Positions 1 through 4,125 of a stretch of DNA of 7,325 nucleotides are shown here, one piece after another (position 1 is the first letter of the stretch; each line of letters opens with the position of its first letter). Source of the stretch: Luminiphilus sp. (GTDB taxonomy: Bacteria > Pseudomonadota > Gammaproteobacteria > Pseudomonadales > Halieaceae); the NCBI GenBank assembly GCA_029251065.1, contig JAQXEB010000066.1:1-7325 (forward strand). Reading direction: 5' to 3'. Both the position numbers and the translations under genes were made by a program. The notes beneath the pieces are model-generated. The model was not told the origin of the DNA and searched no databases. It saw nothing but the letters and a program-made list of their open reading frames with translations.

Positions 1-1
1 C

Positions 2-1042
2 ACCGTACCTATTACAGACTTGAGGGTGCGGCAAGGCACCCTTATTGCGGCGACACAAGGCCGCGGATTTTGGGCGCTTGATGAGCTGACCGTGATCCGC
101 CAACTTGACGACGCGCTGGCCGACAAACGCTTGCACGTCTACGCACCCAAACCCACCTCGCTAATGCGTTGGGGAAGCTGGGCCGGTGCCAATGAAGGCG
201 CGAACCCCCCATCCGGTGTGGTCATTTCCTACGCCATTACCGGTGAGGTTCAAGGGCCGCTGTCTATTCGTATTAGTGATGCACAAGGAAATCTTGTCCG
301 CAGTTACTCAAGCGACGCTAATGACTTTGACCGTTGTGTTACGGGAAATATGACACCCAGACTGGCATACACAATGAGCTACCCAACCGTGGAACCCGGC
401 CTGAATCAATGGGTGTGGGACATGCGCAGAGAAGGACTGACCTGCATCGACGACATTCGTCTCTTTGCAGGCTTCAGTGGCGCCACTGTCACGCCCGGGC
501 AGTACTCGGTCTCAGTGTCTCTTGGAGACCACTCTGACACCACCGACTTCGTGCTGTCGCCCGACCCCCGTGTCGAGGCCACACCTGCCGATTACGCGTT
601 CCTCGACGCAAAGCGCTCAGAGACCGCTGACATGCTCAATGCGTTGTTAACGGCACTGGATAATGCGCGACGCGCCCGCACCCGTATTGAGGCACTGGTG
701 CGCGACAATGGCGACAGCACAGTACTTTCTGACTTATCGAGTGCCGCGATAAGTCAGATTAACGCTTGGGAAAATCGTGTGACACAGACGGGTTACAAGA
801 CCTATGAGGACGAGGACAGCATGCCGCCCATGCTCGACGTCCATATTCGCCATGTGTTCGACGTCATAGATCGCGCAGGGGCCCCCGTTTCTGAGGGTTC
901 TCTTCAGCGTCTCTCGGACCTCAAAGCGCAATGGATGGTCGCGAGGGCAGAGCTCAGTGACATTACTCAGCGAGAGCTGGCGGCCATCAATCAGTGGGCA
1001 GAGGAGAAAAAGGTTACGCATATCCTCGCGCCGCTAAAATAA
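2..1042 (+). CDS. BNR/VPS10-like beta-propeller exoprotein, C-terminal part (5'-truncated by window)
   Basis: The frame is already open at base 2, so the gene begins outside the window; 346 residues are visible. A TTG at position 20 is internal, because the codons before it (TVPITD) belong to the conserved propeller strand. The first ~30 residues (VPITDLRVRQG, then IAATQGRGFWALDEL) match the last blade of sortilin/VPS10-like 'glycosyl hydrolase BNR repeat' proteins, where 'ATxGRxFWxLDDL' closes the propeller. Next comes a beta-sandwich like the one following such propellers (roughly residues 70-180), with GPLSIRISDAQGN, PGLNQWVWDMRREG and TPGQYSVSVSLGD, leading to the usual DPRVEATPADY boundary. 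The remainder (about 195-346) is a charged helical tail, probably coiled coil. Two cysteines (in FDRCVTGN and GLTCIDD) could form a disulfide, fitting export. Family members are large and usually exported, but enzymatic activity is generally unproven, so I assign none. The end is a clean TAA with no recognisable terminator close behind. The family call is by remembered motif similarity. Confidence 0.8.
   Translation, partial: TVPITDLRVRQGTLIAATQGRGFWALDELTVIRQLDDALADKRLHVYAPKPTSLMRWGSWAGANEGANPPSGVVISYAITGEVQGPLSIRISDAQGNLVRSYSSDANDFDRCVTGNMTPRLAYTMSYPTVEPGLNQWVWDMRREGLTCIDDIRLFAGFSGATVTPGQYSVSVSLGDHSDTTDFVLSPDPRVEATPADYAFLDAKRSETADMLNALLTALDNARRARTRIEALVRDNGDSTVLSDLSSAAISQINAWENRVTQTGYKTYEDEDSMPPMLDVHIRHVFDVIDRAGAPVSEGSLQRLSDLKAQWMVARAELSDITQRELAAINQWAEEKKVTHILAPLK
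966..984 (+). repeat. 19-base direct repeat, copy A (inside propeller gene)
   Basis: The 19 bases ctcagcgagagctggcggc occur here and, exactly, at 1184-1202. In this copy they lie in the propeller protein's helical tail and encode QRELAA. An exact 19-base match within about 7 kb is not expected by chance. Confidence 0.85.
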
Positions 1043-1183
1043 CGTCTGGCGTGCTATGCGCAATACCGAGGGTCTGCGCACGAAACCGTCAGCGCTCGAT
1101 CGTTGTTGGTCTTCTAAGACCCGCGATAAAGGGCTGAGGGTGGCTTAACCGTAATATCATTAGAGCCCTCGATGAGCAATACG

Positions 1184-1202
1184 CTCAGCGAGAGCTGGCG
1201 GC
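1184..1202 (+). repeat. 19-base direct repeat, copy B (in intergenic relic)
   Basis: This is an exact second copy of the 19 bases at 966-984, 218 bases downstream on the same strand. It sits in the open stretch 1138-1311 and again reads QRELAA. Flanking bases have diverged, apart from a nearby A-rich stretch (GAGAAAAAGG after copy A, GAAAATAAAAAG after copy B). Confidence 0.85.
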
Positions 1203-1270
1203 ATTCGTCTTAAGCGAAAATAAAAAGTCTTTTCACCGCGCCAGTATTGGTAGCATGGTCGCTGAGTCGA

Positions 1271-1299
1271 TTGACGTCATGCTAAAACGGGGAGTTAAA
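1271..1299 (+). promoter_or_regulatory. Weak sigma-70-like promoter candidate for the reductase gene
   Basis: TTGACG (1271-1276) is a good -35 match. Seventeen bases later lies GTTAAA (1294-1299), a poor -10 with 3 of 6 matches. The -35 overlaps the palindrome TGACGTCA (1272-1279). Transcription from here would give a leader of about 55 bases before the ATG at 1363. This is the best pair I found in the spacer, but it is not strong. Confidence 0.2.
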
Positions 1300-1362
1300 A
1301 GCCCGTCTTAGTGAGCGCGTTCATCCATCCACAACACACCAAGACAATAAGAGAGACCGAAC

Positions 1363-2358
1363 ATGCACGCAAAAGCTGTCGCACTAACTACACGCCCTGA
1401 AGGTATGCCCACGATCGAAGATTTTCAAATCGTTGATATCGATATTCCTGAGCCACAGGCCGGACAGATTCAGGTAAAAAATCTCAGTATGTCGGTCGAC
1501 CCCTACATGCGCGGAAGAATGATCGACCGAAAGTCATACGTGCCTCCGTTTCAAATTGGCGAAGTACTCACCGGTGGCTGCATTGGTCAGGTCACAAAGT
1601 CCGCAAGCCCTGACTTCAAAGAAGGCGACTACGTCAGCAGTATGTTTGGCTGGAGAGAGGCGTTTACTGAGTCCGCTGAAGGTGTCAAACGACTTGGCGA
1701 TATTGTCGCGCCCGCCTCTCAGTACCTCGGTGCCTTAGGTATGCCGGGCATGACAGCGTATGCCGGCCTGCTCGAAGTCGGTGCACTCAAGGACGGTGAA
1801 ACGGTCTTCGTTTCTGGCGCCGCAGGCGCCGTGGGCAGCATTGTTGGACAGATCGCCAAACTCAAAGGCTGCACAGTGATTGGCAGTGCCGGCTCCGATG
1901 ACAAGGTGGCGCTCTTGACCACTGAACTCGGCTTTGACCACGCCTTTAACTACAACAACGGCAGTATTTTGGGCCACCTCAAAGCGTTGGCCCCCGGCGG
2001 ATTAGACGTGTACTTTGACAACGTCGGTGCCGAACACTTGCAAGCGGCGATCATGTCGATGCGCCCGTTCGGTCGCATTGCCCTGTGTGGTGCCATAGCA
2101 ACGTACAACGATACCGCGCCTCGCCCCGGACCGAACAACTTATCGATGGCCATTGGTCTTGGACTGACCCTGCGTGGGTTTATTGTGAACCACTTCGATC
2201 ATCTTGCAGATCAGTTTCGCCGCGATATGGAAGGCTGGGTCACGAGTGGCCAGATCATCACTAAAGAAACGGTCTACAACGGCATAGACCAGGCACCAGA
2301 CGCCTTTATTGGTCTGTTCAAGGGCTCTAATACGGGCAAAATGATCGTTAATTTCTAG
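1363..2358 (+). CDS. curA: NADP-dependent oxidoreductase, CurA/PTGR-like medium-chain reductase
   Basis: The 331-residue length is typical of zinc-independent medium-chain reductases of the CurA (curcumin reductase) / leukotriene B4 12-hydroxydehydrogenase group, which reduce activated carbon-carbon double bonds of enones with NADPH in the cytoplasm. The N-terminal catalytic domain carries the family signature SMSVDPYMRGRM (residues 42-53). The Rossmann domain has the dinucleotide-binding glycine motif GAAGAVG (152-158), followed by VGQIAKLKGCTVIGSAGS, and the conserved YFDNVG (217-222). The C-terminus FKGSNTGKMIVNF is also family-typical. No zinc-binding cysteine cluster is seen, as expected. 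The ATG start is preceded by GAGAGA at 6 bases, and the initial MHAKAVALTTRPEG matches the family beginning. It stands alone on this strand, with a gap upstream and a strong hairpin 22 bases after the stop, so it is probably monocistronic. The physiological substrate cannot be told from sequence, and the symbol is by family only. Confidence 0.93.
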   Translation: MHAKAVALTTRPEGMPTIEDFQIVDIDIPEPQAGQIQVKNLSMSVDPYMRGRMIDRKSYVPPFQIGEVLTGGCIGQVTKSASPDFKEGDYVSSMFGWREAFTESAEGVKRLGDIVAPASQYLGALGMPGMTAYAGLLEVGALKDGETVFVSGAAGAVGSIVGQIAKLKGCTVIGSAGSDDKVALLTTELGFDHAFNYNNGSILGHLKALAPGGLDVYFDNVGAEHLQAAIMSMRPFGRIALCGAIATYNDTAPRPGPNNLSMAIGLGLTLRGFIVNHFDHLADQFRRDMEGWVTSGQIITKETVYNGIDQAPDAFIGLFKGSNTGKMIVNF

Positions 2359-2380
2359 ATCGTCACCCTCTACCCGCACC

Positions 2381-2415
2381 CAAGTAACGGCAGGAAAGCC
2401 GCCTGCCGTTGCTTG
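2381..2415 (+). terminator. 14-bp hairpin after the reductase gene, without a T tract
   Basis: CAAGTAACGGCAGG (2381-2394) pairs with CCTGCCGTTGCTTG (2402-2415) across the 7-base loop AAAGCCG. In plus-strand RNA the one non-Watson-Crick position is a U-G wobble; in minus-strand RNA it becomes a C-A mismatch, so the fold favours the plus-strand transcript. It starts 22 bases after the reductase stop. The following bases are AGTACTCTGG, so it lacks the U run of a classic intrinsic terminator. It may act as a 3'-end stabilising or weak termination hairpin. It also lies between convergent genes. Confidence 0.55.
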
Positions 2416-2569
2416 AGTACTCTGGCGCCCACTTCGTGCCCCCGGTGCGGCTAATCTCCCCTGAAGGCCTCCAAAAACTCAAAAATGCGCTGACCGCCAA
2501 GAGGGAATGGCCAGTGGCTGATCAGTGGTGGCGAATGAGTGCGGAACACACCGACGTTAGTGCCAGCGT

Positions 2570-3133
2570 TCAGGGCAGGCTTTTCAGCATCTCCTCGATT
2601 GTGGCAACCCCCATCGCCTCTAACCTTTGAATATTGCGCTGAGGAATCTGCTCAGAATCAGGAAATTGATCGAGTGCGCGTGTCACCATTTCTTCGCGTA
2701 GAAAGTGGATCAGCGGAAAGGGTGCGCGATTAGTGTAGTGCCCAGCAGACGCCGCGGGCTCGCCTTCAAATCGATACTCCGGATGAAAACTGGCCAGCTG
2801 GATAACACCACTGAGCCCCACCTCTTCAAGCAGCGACTCGGCATCGTCAACAAAATCCAAGTACTCCTCAAAATCGAGGAGCGCGTAAGGAATCGCTAAA
2901 AGGGTGGTGGCGACTATTGACTCCGGCGACCGTTGAATCAAGTCAAGCTCGGTCATAAATACGGCGGTGATGTCTTGGTGCTGGGTTGCCTCACACACCA
3001 CGACGCGCAGTGCCTCAGAACTCACCACCGGTCGCGCAAACGGACACAGGTTAAGTCCTACGACAAACCGCTGAAGCCATGCGCGAACCCGTCGGTCAAC
3101 TTGCTCGGGGGTGGAATGATCGTCAGGGAACAT
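2570..3133 (-). CDS. DUF1415 family protein
   Basis: This 187-residue protein matches DUF1415, a family of unknown function common in gammaproteobacteria. Seen in the sequence are the N-terminal VVGLNLCPFARP (24-35), a central acidic segment LLDFEEYLDFVDDAE, then SFHPEYRF (115-122), HYTNRAPFP (132-140), IHFLREE (142-148) and IPQRNI (163-168), in the family order. The conserved Cys30, His117, Arg136 and Arg146 look like candidate functional residues, but no activity is established. No signal peptide or membrane segment is visible, so it is probably cytoplasmic. The ATG at 3133 is the first usable start after an in-frame TGA; its ribosome binding site is weak (only GAG a few bases upstream). 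The 140-residue gene lies 132 bases upstream in the same direction, so co-transcription is possible but not indicated. It converges with the reductase gene. Confidence 0.9.
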   Translation of the reverse strand: MFPDDHSTPEQVDRRVRAWLQRFVVGLNLCPFARPVVSSEALRVVVCEATQHQDITAVFMTELDLIQRSPESIVATTLLAIPYALLDFEEYLDFVDDAESLLEEVGLSGVIQLASFHPEYRFEGEPAASAGHYTNRAPFPLIHFLREEMVTRALDQFPDSEQIPQRNIQRLEAMGVATIEEMLKSLP

Positions 3134-3265
3134 AAGAAACTCAGCATTAGAATGAAGCGTGCGAGAACGCCCTCCGTCGCATGCATAAGGTCGCTCGCAA
3201 CTTGAGGGTCAGCGTAAGGCCACCGGAGGCAGCCCCACGTTCACTCAGTCAACAATCAGTGATCG

Positions 3266-3688
3266 CTAGTCGAGTTCCCAGACGCGAACCTTGTTGATTT
3301 TGCCTTTTAAGTCGACATCGGCAATGTGCAGAATACGGCTGGTATTATCATCGTCAAACCCGTAAACCTTGAGCATCGTGCCACTGCGCGACCACAGACC
3401 TAAGGTCGCACTTTTCTCAAGCTCACCGGCGTCATTAATCGCCTGTACGGTGCCCGTAAAGTAACCCCTAGTACTCTCTTCGTTGGTCGAGGTCATGTTG
3501 TGGGTCGCGTGCACTAGGCCATCTTTACCAACATTCCCTTCGTAGGTAATGACCATGCCGTCCTCAGTCATACTGATGTCACTGACGACGAGTTGTGCGT
3601 CAATAAAATTCTCAAAATCCTGATTTTCTGCACTCACCAACAGCGGAGAAAAGCAAAGTACTACGGCTAACATTACTTTGTTTATCAT
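3266..3688 (-). CDS. Small exported protein of unknown function
   Basis: I do not recognise this 140-residue protein. It has a clear Sec signal peptide: MINK, a hydrophobic stretch to about residue 18, and a likely cut after VSA (residue 20) giving mature ENQDFENF. Cys12 lies inside the hydrophobic core and is preceded by VVL, so it is not a lipobox. The mature ~120 residues are cysteine-free and look all-beta, with alternating strands such as GMVITYEGNVG (44-54), RGYFTGTVQAIND (74-86), ATLGLWSRSGTMLKVYGF (94-111) and a final KVRVWELD. This recalls small barrel-like (calycin or lipocalin-type) folds, an inference only. The start ATG at 3688 has GGGA about 7 bases upstream. It is transcribed divergently from the protease across 437 bases, and its stop is 132 bases before the DUF1415 gene. 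It is probably periplasmic or secreted. The signal peptide and typical codon pattern make it a real gene. Confidence 0.8.
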   Translation of the reverse strand: MINKVMLAVVLCFSPLLVSAENQDFENFIDAQLVVSDISMTEDGMVITYEGNVGKDGLVHATHNMTSTNEESTRGYFTGTVQAINDAGELEKSATLGLWSRSGTMLKVYGFDDDNTSRILHIADVDLKGKINKVRVWELD

Positions 3689-3992
3689 TATTTATTCCCA
3701 TTTCTAGTTGCACGTTGATTGCGCCAGAGGTTTCTACCGCAACGTCACCATAACGCGAAATGGGCGCCAACAGACCGAAAAGCGGAAGAATGCGATCGTC
3801 ATTGCTTTTGCGCGCCCCCTAAATACATGGCCCAGACAATAACCGTATTCGTGTAATTTCCCCCTTAGGGTTCGGACCCGCGGCATTACAGGCATCAGGT
3901 CGAGGTTGTTACATCGGCTGGCGATGAGAAGAATGGACACCCAAATACAGACTAACTCTGCTCGACTCTCTCAGCCTGAGACCAAGTTCTCA

Positions 3993-4020
3993 TTATCGTC
4001 AACTCGATAGTTTGAATAAT
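3993..4020 (+). promoter_or_regulatory. Candidate promoter of the protease gene
   Basis: AATAAT (4015-4020) matches the sigma-70 -10 consensus at 5 of 6 positions. TTATCG (3993-3998), 16 bases before it, is a mediocre -35. Transcription would begin near 4027 and leave a leader of roughly 100 bases before the ATG at 4126. It lies between the arms of the AGACTAAC/GTTAGTCT inverted repeat. Judged by eye only. Confidence 0.3.
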
Positions 4021-4111
4021 AGCTGCAGGTTGTTAGTCTCAGAGTTGCATGGATGCACTTCTAAAATTTCCGAAACCAGAGAGAGGATGGGGCTGGGTCG
4101 GATAATACGTT

Positions 4112-4116
4112 GGGAG
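4112..4116 (+). promoter_or_regulatory. Ribosome binding site that fixes the protease start
   Basis: GGGAG ends 9 bases before the ATG at 4126, a reasonable Shine-Dalgarno spacing. The competing in-frame ATG at 4087 has a purine run (GAGAGAGG) abutting it with almost no spacing, and the frame's furthest upstream start is a TTG inside the candidate -10 region. The ATG at 4126 is also the one directly followed by a signal peptide. Confidence 0.6.
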
Positions 4117-4125
4117 TGCGGCGCC

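Larger units (their letters stand above)
1138..1311 (+). pseudogene. Possible gene relic: start-less open frame sharing QRELAA with upstream gene
   Basis: After an in-frame TGA at 1135-1137 this frame stays open for 57 codons and ends in TAG (1309-1311). It has no credible start: the first ATG is two-thirds of the way in and has no ribosome binding site. The translation reads plausibly as helical protein, with LDEQYAQRELAAFVLSENKK then SFHRASIGSMVAESIDVMLK near the end. The QRELAA segment is encoded by exactly the same 19 bases, in the same phase, as in the propeller protein tail, where it is followed by INQWAEEKK; here it is followed by FVLSENKK, so some similarity may extend past the exact match. 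I do not recognise a family. It could be the 3' scrap of a duplicated paralogue or of an unrelated decayed gene. A chance open frame of this size is also possible. Confidence 0.3.
1043..1362. other. 320-base gap without an intact gene
   Basis: This spacer separates the propeller gene from the reductase gene. All three plus frames are broken by stops: the frame continuing from the propeller stop closes at a TAA near 1115-1117, a 30-codon ATG frame runs from 1056 to about 1148, and a third frame is open from 1138 to 1311. It contains copy B of the 19-base repeat, a weak promoter-like pair (1271-1299) and the ribosome binding site of the next gene (GAGAGA, 1351-1356). I see no hairpin with a T tract after the propeller gene. 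The mix of short open stretches and the repeat suggests decayed coding DNA rather than a purely regulatory spacer. Confidence 0.55.
3689..4125. other. 437-base divergent intergenic region
   Basis: This separates the minus-strand exported protein from the plus-strand protease and should hold both promoters. I see no convincing gene; a 68-codon minus frame at 3734-3940 has no recognisable features. Visible structure is modest: ACGTTG near 3712 with its complement CAACGT about 22 bases later; a short hairpin GGGT-TCGG-ACCC (3868-3879); TGAGA-ccaagt-TCTCA (3977-3992); and an 8-base inverted repeat, AGACTAAC (3949-3956) with GTTAGTCT (4032-4039), bracketing a candidate promoter. The open frame of the protease extends upstream to about 4012, but I judge that stretch untranslated. 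Confidence 0.5.

Noticed and set aside
734..1021. 95-codon minus-strand open frame
   Set aside because: It is antisense to the propeller protein's helical tail, has no recognisable motif or ribosome binding site, and the plus frame clearly reads as real protein.
3266..3688. Reading the 140-residue protein as a lipoprotein because of Cys12
   Set aside because: The residues before the cysteine are VVL; a lipobox needs a small residue (Gly, Ala or Ser) at -1, and a normal signal peptidase I site (VSA) follows at residue 20.
3712..3745. ACGTTG / CAACGT inverted pair upstream of the exported protein gene
   Set aside because: Only 6 bases per arm with a 22-base gap, which is expected by chance in this much sequence.
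3862..3885. GGGTTCGGACCC resembling a tRNA T-arm
   Set aside because: The invariant A58 of the T-loop would be G, and I could not fit an anticodon arm, D-arm or acceptor stem around it. It is only a small hairpin.
3734..3940. 68-codon minus-strand open frame in the divergent region
   Set aside because: The translation has no recognisable domain or signal peptide and is rich in arginine and scattered cysteines, as chance frames are; it would also occupy the promoter region of the exported protein.
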